64,000 bases of DNA from Ruminococcaceae bacterium BL-6 (GTDB lineage Bacteria > Bacillota > Clostridia > Oscillospirales > Acutalibacteraceae). A program made the position numbers and the translations under genes. The stretch lies in NCBI GenBank assembly GCA_902810075.1, contig LR778135.1:1116001-1180000 (forward strand), read 5' to 3'. Under the pieces are notes generated by a model that had not been told where the DNA came from, made no database searches, and saw only the letters and a list, made by a program, of their open reading frames with translations. Below are positions 56,061 through 63,655 of the stretch, in pieces (position 1 is the first letter of the stretch; each line of letters starts with the position of its first letter).

Positions 56061-56981
56061 TCATCCCACAAAATAGCACCATAGCGGGATCGTTATCATG
56101 GACAGCAGCGTTGTCAGCACAACGCATTGTGTAGCGAACGGAGCGTCACTGTCATACCGCGCGGCAAAAATAGCGGCTGTCGCTCCGGCAGGCATGCCGG
56201 TCATAATGACGGATACCCCCGTTGCCGTATGATCCAGGCCGAGCAAAAAGCAAAAGGCAAACGCGATTGCGGGCAATACGGCAAGACGCAGAAAGCTGAA
56301 GCGAATTGTAGTTTTATTAAAAATCGAAAGCACATTCACATCCGCCAGTATCGTTCCAATGATGAACATTGTGATTGCTGAATTGCAGTTGCCGATGTAT
56401 TTGATGGATGAGGTAATAACGGAGGGAAGCTGAAGCTGCGTAATCATTAAAAATAATCCGATATAGACGCCGACCAGGCACGGATGCGTCATAACGTTGC
56501 GGATCACTTTTTTCTTGTCCGTTGTTCCTGAAATAAAATAGGAGGTTCCCGTTGACCACATTACGACTCTCATCGGGATTAAAAACATAGAGGCGTATAG
56601 AAGCCCCAAATTCCCATAGATGCCCTCTGCAACGGGATTGCCTAAAAATCCGCCGTTTGAAACAATCGTACAATATTGCAGCACCCTTTTCTGGTGGTCG
56701 GCATACCGATTGAACAGAAACTTATTTAAAATAACGCAAAGCAGCTGTAATACAATGCCGACGATTAAAACCAGTCCACATGATTTCAGGATAGAGCTGT
56801 TGAATTCGATCAGGCACGATTTTATAATGTTGCAGGGAATAATGATATTGATGCACAGATCCGAAAGACATCGTTTTCCGGCTTCGTCAATAATCCCTTT
56901 TTTCTTCAGAACAACGCCTGCCAGGATCATAATAAAAAGCGTGCCCTGCAGGCTGCTCAGCTCAAGGATGTTCATTGTCAA
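56061..56981 (-). CDS. AEC (auxin efflux carrier) family transporter
   Basis: 306 residues with about ten hydrophobic helices (SLQGTLFIMILAGVVLKKKG, LVLIVGIVLQLLCVILNKFL, LAVLPAIAFAFCFLLGLDHT) and the conserved NGGFLGNPVAEGIYG near residue 110 and MPAGATAAIFAARY near 272. AEC carriers in bacteria move organic acids such as malate or malonate. The TTG start at 56981 overlaps the TGA of the upstream 73-residue gene; an ATG two codons later (56975) is possible. It is divergent from a LysR regulator that probably controls it. Confidence 0.88.
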   Translation of the reverse strand: MTMNILELSSLQGTLFIMILAGVVLKKKGIIDEAGKRCLSDLCINIIIPCNIIKSCLIEFNSSILKSCGLVLIVGIVLQLLCVILNKFLFNRYADHQKRVLQYCTIVSNGGFLGNPVAEGIYGNLGLLYASMFLIPMRVVMWSTGTSYFISGTTDKKKVIRNVMTHPCLVGVYIGLFLMITQLQLPSVITSSIKYIGNCNSAITMFIIGTILADVNVLSIFNKTTIRFSFLRLAVLPAIAFAFCFLLGLDHTATGVSVIMTGMPAGATAAIFAARYDSDAPFATQCVVLTTLLSMITIPLWCYFVG

Positions 56982-57199
56982 TTGTCATTCCCTTTTTGCT
57001 TTTGATAAGACGAGGAAAATACGATACTGCGTATGGAATCAAGCAAATAAGCGAGGCGCACGTTTTCGGCCTGCAAACGTTTACAACGCAGGCTCAGCAC
57101 GTCCATTTGCCTGCGCAATTCAAGTTCTTCTTCCTGCGAAGGCTCTCGACGTATGCCGGATTCAGGGCTCGAGGCGTGGTTTGGCACAGCATGTTTCAT
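56978..57199 (-). CDS. Small coiled-coil protein, 73 residues
   Basis: MKHAVPNHASSPESGIRREP followed by QEEELELRRQMDVLSLRCKR and LQAENVRLAYLLDSIRSIVF, a heptad-like leucine pattern typical of a short coiled coil. No family recognised. GGAG lies 11 nt before the ATG. Its start overlaps the stop of a 52-residue gene (ATGA) and its own TGA overlaps the AEC transporter TTG start, so all three are translationally coupled. Confidence 0.6.
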   Translation of the reverse strand: MKHAVPNHASSPESGIRREPSQEEELELRRQMDVLSLRCKRLQAENVRLAYLLDSIRSIVFSSSYQKQKGNDN

Positions 57200-57354
57200 A
57201 CAATTTCAAACTCCGGTTTCGCTTTGATACGGCTCATGCCACCAGGCTTCAAAGCGGCAGCGGATACAATAATAGGCGGCGATGAAAAGCCTCCCGGATT
57301 ATATCGGTTCGCCGTATGGTCTGTACACCTTTTAAAACGGTAATAGGTCAACAT
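57196..57354 (-). CDS. Small hypothetical protein, 52 residues
   Basis: Minus strand from 57354: MLTYYRFKRCTDHTANRYNP, GGFSSPPIIVSAAALKPGG and MSRIKAKPEFEIV before TGA. GGGAGG lies 8 nt upstream of the ATG, the best RBS of this operon. The TGA overlaps the ATG of the next gene. It has no hydrophobic span and two PGG motifs; function unknown. It could also be a leader peptide coupling translation of the downstream genes. Confidence 0.55.
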   Translation of the reverse strand: MLTYYRFKRCTDHTANRYNPGGFSSPPIIVSAAALKPGGMSRIKAKPEFEIV

Positions 57355-57390
57355 GATTTGTGCCTCCCTTTCATCAAGTATAGCTCTTAT

Positions 57391-57427
57391 AATTATCGTT
57401 GTCTAACCGATAATTTTGATATATAAT
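57391..57427 (+). promoter_or_regulatory. LysR-type operator and lysR promoter
   Basis: AATTATCG (57391-57398) and CGATAATT (57408-57415) are perfect arms with a 9-nt centre, containing a T-N11-A LysR box. Overlapping it, TTGTCT (57399-57404), 17 nt, TATAAT (57422-57427) reads toward the LysR gene. A second dyad ACAGTAT-AA-ATACTGT follows at 57428-57443. Confidence 0.72.
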
Positions 57428-57470
57428 ACAGTATAAATACTGTGATTCATAGAAGGGAGTGTGTATCTGC

Positions 57471-58397
57471 ATGAACTTTCAAAGTATGAATTATTTTACG
57501 ATGGCTGCCCAAAAGCGCAGCTTTACAAAAGCCGCGGAAGCCCTTTATATCACTCAACAAACCCTGAGCGTCCATATTGCGGCGATTGAACGGGAGATCG
57601 GCTGCCAACTGTTCGTAAGACACGTTCCCCTCGAGTTGACTTATGCGGGAGAAATTTTTCTTCAATACGCTTTGGACTTTCAAAAAAAGTACCGGGCCAT
57701 GCAGCACGAATTCGGGGATATTTCCCATAATCGAAAGGGGAAACTGCGCATTGGCATTGCCCACACCCGCGGCCGCACGATTTTACCAGGGCTGATTGAA
57801 AAATTTCAAAAAGCGAATCCGCGGATTGAGATACAAGTAATTGAAAATCCGAACGATACGTTGCAGAAGAATTTGCTGGATGGTGATATTGATTTAGCGA
57901 TTGCAAATTTTCCGGATAAAGTGTCCGGGATTGCTTTGCGGGACTTCTATGAGGAAGAAGTCGTCCTGCTGATATCGGAAGAATTATTAACCGGTCTCTT
58001 TGGTGACGGGGCAGAGACGATTGTTCATAAAATTGCAAGCAATGGGGATGCTTCCCTGCTCCGCAAATGTCCGTTTGTCCTTAACAATCAGCAGGATATC
58101 GCTGGAAAAGTGGGGCGGGAATTGATAGCGGAAGCAGGCTTTCGACCTATTGTAAAAGCACAATCGGAGAATATCGAGACGCTGTTGGATTTGTGCGCGA
58201 GGGGTGTCGGCGCTTGTTTTTGCCCTGAAAATTTAATCCGCCCCGCACTTTCCGAAAAGCAAATATCGAAGCTGCGGATATTCAGGTTCAGAAAGAATGG
58301 AACCAGCTATATGATCCGCTTTGGATGGATGAAGCAAACCTATCAATGGAGAGTCATTTCCGAATTCATGGATCAGGCGGTCGGAAGCGCTGACTGA
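57471..58397 (+). CDS. LysR family transcriptional regulator
   Basis: 308 residues. The N-terminal winged HTH is typical: MNFQSMNYFTMAAQKRSFTK and AAEALYITQQTLSVHIAAIE. A LysR substrate-binding domain follows (KGKLRIGIAHTRGR, DLAIANFPDK, GVGACFCPENLI). The ATG at 57471 fits the family; an in-frame GTG at 57459 would add four residues. Divergent orientation and the operator between the genes point to control of the AEC transporter operon by an organic-acid effector. Confidence 0.92.
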   Translation: MNFQSMNYFTMAAQKRSFTKAAEALYITQQTLSVHIAAIEREIGCQLFVRHVPLELTYAGEIFLQYALDFQKKYRAMQHEFGDISHNRKGKLRIGIAHTRGRTILPGLIEKFQKANPRIEIQVIENPNDTLQKNLLDGDIDLAIANFPDKVSGIALRDFYEEEVVLLISEELLTGLFGDGAETIVHKIASNGDASLLRKCPFVLNNQQDIAGKVGRELIAEAGFRPIVKAQSENIETLLDLCARGVGACFCPENLIRPALSEKQISKLRIFRFRKNGTSYMIRFGWMKQTYQWRVISEFMDQAVGSAD

Positions 58398-58524
58398 CGG
58401 AAATTTTGGGATAAGAATAAAAAACCCCGGACAAATCGGTGGACTTGGACTATATCCCGGAAAACGGACAGTGAAAGAAAAGGCCCCCTGTTGTAGAATG
58501 GAACTACGACAGGAGGTCATTTTC

Positions 58525-58830
58525 ATGCCCAGGAAGTATACAAAAATAGAAGAATTGAGTGAAGAAGTATTCCGGCGAAAAGCGGCAGGAGAGACAAACC
58601 GGGAAATTGGCCAGAGTTATGGCCTGAGCAAAGAACAAATAAAAGGGCTGGTAAAACGTCAAAACCGGAAAGTGAGCCTGATTTCCAACGGTTACTTGCC
58701 CCGTCCGAAAGGGAGACCACGGCGGCAAAACCCGGTTGATGAAGAAACGTTGCGGAACAATGAGCTGATTGAACTGCGGATGAAAGTGGAACTGCTGCAA
58801 AATTTTCTGTCCGAAGCTGGAAGGAGGTGA
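58525..58830 (+). CDS. IS3-family transposase OrfA
   Basis: 101 residues. MPRKYTKIEELSEEVFRRKA followed by an HTH region (TNREIGQSYGLSKEQIKGLV) and a C-terminal heptad region (NNELIELRMKVELLQNFLSE) typical of the OrfA leucine zipper. AGGAGG lies 8 nt before the ATG at 58525. It provides DNA binding for the OrfAB transposase. Confidence 0.9.
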   Translation: MPRKYTKIEELSEEVFRRKAAGETNREIGQSYGLSKEQIKGLVKRQNRKVSLISNGYLPRPKGRPRRQNPVDEETLRNNELIELRMKVELLQNFLSEAGRR

Positions 58831-59678
58831 AGCTGAAGTATCGCGTCATTGAACGGTTCCGTGGTAAGTATAGCGTTGAAGCCATGTGCCGTTCCTTTGA
58901 AGTTTCGCGGAGCGGCTACTATGATTGGCGGAACCGGAAGACGAAGGAAGCCAGAGACCAATGGCTGACGGATTTAATCATGAATTGTCAGCAACATTGC
59001 AAACAGACCTACGGTTGTCGTCGGGTGCGCCGCTGGATTCTGCGACAGACCGGGAAAAAAGTCAATCTGAAAGCTATTCTGCGCATCATGCGAAAGTGTG
59101 ACCTTCTTTCGCGGATACGGCGGCGCCGGCCATATGTCCGTTACAAACAGGCAGTACATAAATATCCGAATTTGTTACAGAGGATTTTTGAGCAGCCGTT
59201 GCCCAATCATTTCTGGGTTACGGACATTACCTACATCCCTACTGCAAAAGGGATGCTGTATCTATGTGCAGTAATAGACTTGTGCGGCAAAATGGTTTTG
59301 GCCTATCGTATCGGCAATGACATGACCGCCTCACTGGTGACAGACACTATCCGGGACGCCTTACAACAAGAGAAGGTCGCCGATGGACTTGCACTCCACA
59401 GCGACCAGGGGTCTCAATACACGTCACAAGCATACTTTGACCTGAGCCAAGAATACCATTTTCAGCCGTCCATGTCCAGCCCCGGGTGCCCTTACGACAA
59501 CGCCGCTATGGAAAATTTCTTTGGTACACTCAAGACGGAATGCCTATATCGTATGAATTTTTCCTGCCGTACCGAAGTGGAACAGGCAGTGGCTGAATAT
59601 GTTCAGTTTTACAATTATGAGCGAATCAATCTGAAAGGCGGCCTCACTCCGTCCGAAATTCGGAGCAAGGCCGCCTAA
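58827..59678 (+). CDS. IS3-family transposase OrfB (DDE integrase)
   Basis: 283 residues. HTH_21 region (YGCRRVRRWILRQTGKKVN) then the rve catalytic core with D in WVTDITYIPT, D in LHSDQGSQYTSQAYF and E in NAAMENFFGTLKTE, the DDE triad. The GTG start at 58827 overlaps the orfA stop; a programmed frameshift fusion as in other IS3 elements is possible, but no clear slippery run is seen at the junction. Confidence 0.93.
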   Translation: MKLKYRVIERFRGKYSVEAMCRSFEVSRSGYYDWRNRKTKEARDQWLTDLIMNCQQHCKQTYGCRRVRRWILRQTGKKVNLKAILRIMRKCDLLSRIRRRRPYVRYKQAVHKYPNLLQRIFEQPLPNHFWVTDITYIPTAKGMLYLCAVIDLCGKMVLAYRIGNDMTASLVTDTIRDALQQEKVADGLALHSDQGSQYTSQAYFDLSQEYHFQPSMSSPGCPYDNAAMENFFGTLKTECLYRMNFSCRTEVEQAVAEYVQFYNYERINLKGGLTPSEIRSKAA

Positions 59679-59766
59679 ATCTTAGCTATTCTGCGACAGG
59701 GCTTTTATTTCTTTGTCTGTTCAATGGGGAACCGTCCACACGGGGAGAGGGATTTTTTTTTTGCAG

Positions 59767-60147
59767 TTACAGGATGTTGTCCAGCGTTGGAAGCTCGGTG
59801 TCGAACACATGGCGGATCTGCTCCTGTGCGCGGGCGCATTCGGCCTGCGCATCCTCGTTGCTTCCGCAGACGATCATCGTCGGCAGCACCGCCATGGTCT
59901 GGCTGATCTCTTCCAGGCGGTCGTGGGGGATATACATCGACATCCGCTTGTGGTATTTCTGCCAGTCCTTGTTTGCGCTTTTGCTCAGGGATTCGGCCTT
60001 CTGGGAATCCCCTTCGCGAATGGCGTCGCTTATTTTGAGGAGCGACGTCGAAATATCCGTTGTCATGCGGTCCGTCATCACGGTTCCGAAGATGCACATC
60101 CCGACCAGCATCACGATGATGACGATCGCCGCCCAAATCCGATTCAT
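59767..60147 (-). CDS. DUF4363 family protein
   Basis: 126 residues. One N-terminal membrane helix (WAAIVIIVMLVGMCIFGTVM) then a soluble helical domain (LLKISDAIREGDSQKAESLS, DWQKYHKRMSMYIPHDRLEE). This matches DUF4363, a membrane-anchored family often next to DUF421 genes in Firmicutes spore-formers. Its ATG overlaps the DUF421 stop (ATGA). Function unknown. Confidence 0.85.
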   Translation of the reverse strand: MNRIWAAIVIIVMLVGMCIFGTVMTDRMTTDISTSLLKISDAIREGDSQKAESLSKSANKDWQKYHKRMSMYIPHDRLEEISQTMAVLPTMIVCGSNEDAQAECARAQEQIRHVFDTELPTLDNIL

Positions 60148-60824
60148 GGCTGTTTCCCGTCCTTTTTAATGATCTGATAGTCGCCCGCCGTGTTGGCCGT
60201 CATGAGGAATACGTCCTGTGCCTTCAGGTTCTTTGCATGCAGGACGTTTTCGATCCATGCGACGGATTTTTTGCAGGCTCTGGCGGAGGTTTCCGAGATG
60301 ACGCCGTCGCTGATGACGACGGTTTCGATTCCCTTGTCCGGCACGGTGAGCTGCATCAGATCGGGCGTGACGCTGTCCTTTCCCGGCTTTTTGATGACGC
60401 TGAGCTTGCCGTTCGTTTCCACGATCGCGTAGGCGACATCCTGCAGCGAGAAGACGTCCTTCTGCCGCAGGTCCTCGAACAGGTCCTCCGTGGTCAGGCG
60501 CAGGCGGCGCAGCTCCTTCTGATCGATTTTTCCGTCGTCGATAACGATGATCGGCTTGCCGCAGACCACCTGGCGGAATTTTCCGCTTTTCAGCATGAAA
60601 ACCGAAACGATGATCTCCGCCGCCACGAGGATCCCGATCGGGATAAAGCCGCTTGCCAGCGGCTGCCCGGTGTCCTGCATCGGGATGGCCGCGATGTCGG
60701 AGATCAGAAGGGTCACGACCAGCTCCGAAGTCTGCAGCTCGCTGATCTGCCGCTTTCCCATCAGCCTTACTGCTATCACAATCACTATGTATAGCAGCAG
60801 GGTACGGATCAAAGAAATTATCAT
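60144..60824 (-). CDS. DUF421 (YetF-like) membrane protein
   Basis: 226 residues. Three N-terminal membrane helices (MIISLIRTLLLYIVIVIAVR, TSELVVTLLISDIAAIPMQD, FIPIGILVAAEIIVSVFML) followed by a cytoplasmic YetF domain (GKPIIVIDDGKIDQKELRRL, RLTTEDLFEDLRQKDVFSL). LMGKRQISELQTSELV is the family signature. The start at 60824 is chosen because the in-frame sequence upstream is low-complexity and unlike the family. YetF-type proteins are linked to sporulation and germination; the role here is unproven. Confidence 0.9.
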   Translation of the reverse strand: MIISLIRTLLLYIVIVIAVRLMGKRQISELQTSELVVTLLISDIAAIPMQDTGQPLASGFIPIGILVAAEIIVSVFMLKSGKFRQVVCGKPIIVIDDGKIDQKELRRLRLTTEDLFEDLRQKDVFSLQDVAYAIVETNGKLSVIKKPGKDSVTPDLMQLTVPDKGIETVVISDGVISETSARACKKSVAWIENVLHAKNLKAQDVFLMTANTAGDYQIIKKDGKQP

Positions 60825-60921
60825 TGCAATCACCCGGCAATATCTTTCTCCCGCACCCGCTTTTTTATACCGTTTTTCCCCGCGAAGTTCGATTTTTTCG
60901 CAAATGCCGCCTTTTCCAAAA

Positions 60922-60979
60922 CAAAAAAGCCGGATGTCCCGGCGTCGCCCAAAGAGCGGCGGAAACCGGGACGTCCGGC
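60922..60979 (-). terminator. Terminator after asnB
   Basis: On the minus strand GCCGGACGTCCCGG and CCGGGACATCCGGC form a 14-bp stem (60966-60979 / 60929-60942) followed by a T run. It lies 12 nt after the asnB stop. Confidence 0.88.
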
Positions 60980-60991
60980 GGAAAATAAAAT

Positions 60992-62845
60992 TCAAAGCTG
61001 AAGCTCGATCTCGTACCGTTTCAGCCAGAAATTGATCTGGAGCAGATAGGCCATCAGCTGCGGCCCGGCCATCAGCTGGCCGAACCACGGCTTTCCGTAA
61101 TCGGATGTTTCGCCGAGCAGCTCCACGAGCGCGCCGTCGTCGATCAGGGCGTGCAGCGGCTCCTGCGGGTCGGCGGCCACGCGGGCGAGCCTGTGCCGGA
61201 TCAGCTGCTCGTAGCCGGGGTTGTGCGTTTTCGGGTACGGGCTTTTCCGGCGCATCCGCACATCCTCCGGCAGCCACCCTTTGGCGGCGTCGCGCAGAAG
61301 CCCCTTGGCGACGCCGTCGTGGCATTTGTATTTCCACGGGACGTTGAACACATACTGCACCAGCCGGTGGTCGGCGAACGGGACGCGTACCTCCAGCCCG
61401 CTCGCCATGCTGCAGCGGTCCTTGCGGTCGAGCAGTGTTGCCATGAACCAGTTGATGTTCAAGAAGCTGATTTCCCTGCGGCGCCTTTCCTCTCCGCTTT
61501 CGCCCGCAAGGCGCGGCGTCGCTTCCACGGATTCGGTGTAGCGCTCCCGGACGTATTCATCCACGTTCAGCTCGTCTCTGATTTCGGGGCGGAGCAGGGA
61601 AGTGCGGATGGACAGGTCGGGCGACCAGGGAAAGCAGTCTCCCTCCAAAGCCTCTTTTTTGTGGAACCACGGGTATCCGCCGAAGATTTCATCCGAGCAT
61701 TCGCCCGAAATGCCGACGACATGGTTCTTTTTTACAAGGCTGCAGAAATGCAGCAGGGAAGAGTCGACATCCGCCATTCCCGGCAGGTCTTTCGCGACCA
61801 CCGCGTCGTAAAGGCGGTCGGCGAGGCTTTCGTTGTCGCATTCGAGAAAATGGTGGGCGGTGCCGCAGTATTCCGTCATGCGCCCGACCCACTCGCTGTC
61901 GGCATCCGGCTGGAATGCGGACGGCTTGAAATATTTTTCGTTTCCGACAAAATCGAAGGAATAGGTGTGAAGCGTTTCTCCCCGGCTGCGGTAGTGCTCC
62001 GCGGCGAGGGAGGTGATCACGCTGGAATCCAGCCCGCCCGAAAGGAACGTGCACAGCGGGACATCCGAGACGAGCTGGCGCTCCACCGTGTCCTGAAGCA
62101 GGCCGCGCACATGCGCGACGGTGTCTTCATAGCTCTCCTCGTGTTCATGGCTTTCCAGCTTGAAATAAGGATAGGTGCGCAGCCCGTCGCGGTCGAAAAC
62201 GGCGGAATAGCCGGGCCTGAGCTCCAGGATGTTTTTGAACACGCCGTTCCCGGCGGTCCTTGCGGGGCCAAGCCCGAAGACTTCGCACAAACCTTCGCGG
62301 CCGAGCGCCGGGTTGACGCCGGGATATTCAAACAGGGCCTTGATTTCGGACGCGAACACAAGGCGGCCGTTCACCGAGGTGTAGAACAGGGGCTTCACGC
62401 CGAACCGGTCCCGGCAGAGAAATGTACAGCCGCGCCGTTCGTCATCCACGGCAAAAGCGAAAATGCCGTTGAGCTTTTCCGAGCAGAACGGTCCGAACTG
62501 CATGTAGCAGTTCAAAAGAACTTCCGTATCGCTGTGAGACTCAAACCGGCAGCCCAAAAGCTCCAGCTCCCGGCGCAGCTCGTCGGCGTTGTATAATTCG
62601 CCGTTGTAGGTAATGGTGTAGCGGCAGCCATCCTGTACGCGGCTCATCGGCTGCTTTCCGCCTTCGATGTCGACGACGGCCAGGCGCGCGTGGGCGAACG
62701 CCGCATGGCCGGAAACATGGATTCCGGACTCATCCGGTCCGCGGTGCTTCAGCCGGTTTCCCATCCGCCGGACCAGGGCTCCCCACAGGGGAGCTTCGTC
62801 GCTCAGGCTGTCCTGGTAGTCGCAGAATCCCGCAATTCCACACAT
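60992..62845 (-). CDS. asnB: Asparagine synthase (glutamine-hydrolysing)
   Basis: 617 residues. Class II glutaminase at the N-terminus (MCGIAGFCDYQDSLSDEAPL, RLKHRGPDESGI, YNGELYNADELRREL) with Cys2 nucleophile, then the synthetase domain with PP-loop TFLSGGLDSSVITSLAAEH and GISGECSDEIFGGYPWFHK. It makes asparagine from aspartate, glutamine and ATP. The length and full glutaminase domain argue for a true biosynthetic AsnB rather than a lasso-peptide cyclase, and no precursor peptide is near. A TATAAT-like box lies upstream on the minus strand. Confidence 0.94.
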   Translation of the reverse strand: MCGIAGFCDYQDSLSDEAPLWGALVRRMGNRLKHRGPDESGIHVSGHAAFAHARLAVVDIEGGKQPMSRVQDGCRYTITYNGELYNADELRRELELLGCRFESHSDTEVLLNCYMQFGPFCSEKLNGIFAFAVDDERRGCTFLCRDRFGVKPLFYTSVNGRLVFASEIKALFEYPGVNPALGREGLCEVFGLGPARTAGNGVFKNILELRPGYSAVFDRDGLRTYPYFKLESHEHEESYEDTVAHVRGLLQDTVERQLVSDVPLCTFLSGGLDSSVITSLAAEHYRSRGETLHTYSFDFVGNEKYFKPSAFQPDADSEWVGRMTEYCGTAHHFLECDNESLADRLYDAVVAKDLPGMADVDSSLLHFCSLVKKNHVVGISGECSDEIFGGYPWFHKKEALEGDCFPWSPDLSIRTSLLRPEIRDELNVDEYVRERYTESVEATPRLAGESGEERRRREISFLNINWFMATLLDRKDRCSMASGLEVRVPFADHRLVQYVFNVPWKYKCHDGVAKGLLRDAAKGWLPEDVRMRRKSPYPKTHNPGYEQLIRHRLARVAADPQEPLHALIDDGALVELLGETSDYGKPWFGQLMAGPQLMAYLLQINFWLKRYEIELQL

Positions 62846-62924
62846 TCAGATCCCTCATTTCTCATAAGCATTGTTCGGTTGGTTCTCTGCTATTATATGA
62901 GAAAAGAAAATTATGGTTCGAATC

Positions 62925-62936
62925 AGGCCTTGTTTG
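62925..62936 (+). repeat. Lone end of the MITE-like repeat
   Basis: AGGCCTTGTTTG, identical to the left end of copies A and B, in the 248-bp gap upstream of asnB. No matching right end is found within 200 bp, so it is a remnant or chance match. Confidence 0.4.
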
Positions 62937-63031
62937 CCAAAGGGCAACGATTGGGCGGTTGTCCACTCTCCCGGGAAGGGAGGTGGTGTGCGTGGAGTCG
63001 TGCGCATCCTTTTATTGCATGCAAAGAGTGA

Positions 63032-63081
63032 GCGCGGCACCGGGGCCCCCGGAGAGGCTTCCGGGACGGACTTTGCCGCGC
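63032..63081. terminator. GC-rich hairpin after the DUF1836 gene
   Basis: GCGCGGCA (63032-63039) pairs with TGCCGCGC (63074-63081), with an inner CCGG-rich dyad. No T run follows on the minus strand, so termination is uncertain. Confidence 0.35.
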
Positions 63082-63093
63082 CCGAATTTTTGA

Positions 63094-63651
63094 TTATTTT
63101 TTTTCCTTTTCCTGCTCCGCTACCTTCTGGAGGGAAAGCTCGCTGATGATCCGCTCGGCGGCGGTGCGCCTGGCGGAGGCCTCGATGGAGAGGATGGTGG
63201 CGAGGCGGAGCAGTTCGCCGTCGCCCCGGGCGGCCGTTTCGGCCACGCGGGAGCAAACCTCTTTCACGGCGGAAAACTGCGCCGAGCGGAAATTTTCGTA
63301 AAGCTCCCGCTTTTCCCCTTCGCCGCGCGCGTCTTCCAGAAGCTTCGCGATATCCGGGATGGACAGCACCTGCTTGAGAATGCAGATGACGGTCAGCATG
63401 GCCAGATGATCCCTGCCGTATTTCTTTTTGTCGGGGCGCTCCAGCACGCCGGCCTTCACATAGTTGTTGATCATGCTGGAGGTCAGGAGAGCCGTGTTTT
63501 CGTCGCGCTCGAACAGATGAAGCTGGCCGTTCATATAGGTGATGACCTGATCCATATAAAGGTAGATCTCGGGCATCCGGTCCCATTCGGCGGTGCTGTG
63601 CGAATCCATTTCGCGCGTCCATTCAAGAATCCTGTCCGATGCTTCTCCCAT
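63094..63651 (-). CDS. DUF1836 domain-containing protein
   Basis: 185 residues. The core MPEIYLYMDQVITYMNGQLH, LLTSSMINNYVKAGVLERPD and KKKYGRDHLAMLTVICILKQ matches DUF1836, a family with a MerR-like helix-turn-helix found in Firmicutes. The charged end (QKVAEQEKEKK) is probably disordered. It starts 4 nt after the AraC-type gene stops, so the two form an operon. It may act in gene regulation; the target is unknown. Confidence 0.88.
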   Translation of the reverse strand: MGEASDRILEWTREMDSHSTAEWDRMPEIYLYMDQVITYMNGQLHLFERDENTALLTSSMINNYVKAGVLERPDKKKYGRDHLAMLTVICILKQVLSIPDIAKLLEDARGEGEKRELYENFRSAQFSAVKEVCSRVAETAARGDGELLRLATILSIEASARRTAAERIISELSLQKVAEQEKEKK

Positions 63652-63655
63652 GTTC

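Larger units (their letters stand above)
58486..59701 (+). mobile_element. IS3-family insertion sequence
   Basis: About 1.2 kb. Left end CCCTGTTGTAGAATG (58486-58500) and right end ATTCTGCGACAGGG (59688-59701) are imperfect inverted repeats. It holds orfA and orfB with a GTGA overlap. Both frames are open, so it may still be active. No clear target duplication was found. It inserted just downstream of the LysR gene. Confidence 0.88.

Noticed and set aside
55802..56071. An 89-residue minus-strand frame between the tusA-like and AEC genes
   Set aside because: It lacks an RBS, overlaps both neighbours in other frames and shows no domain.
59702..59766. A second insertion-sequence remnant after the IS3 element
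   Set aside because: Only a short GC/T-rich stretch is present; no inverted end or transposase fragment can be recognised.
60825..61337. N-terminal extension of the DUF421 gene to 61337
   Set aside because: The extra sequence is Arg/Ala/Pro-rich, overlaps asnB and its terminator, and is absent from the family; the ATG at 60824 starts the normal membrane helix.
61151..62596. A 481-residue open frame antisense to asnB
   Set aside because: Shadow of asnB codon bias; no family-like sequence.
60992..62845. asnB as a lasso-peptide cyclase or other RiPP enzyme
   Set aside because: It has a full glutaminase domain and normal AsnB length, and no precursor, leader protease or transporter is nearby.
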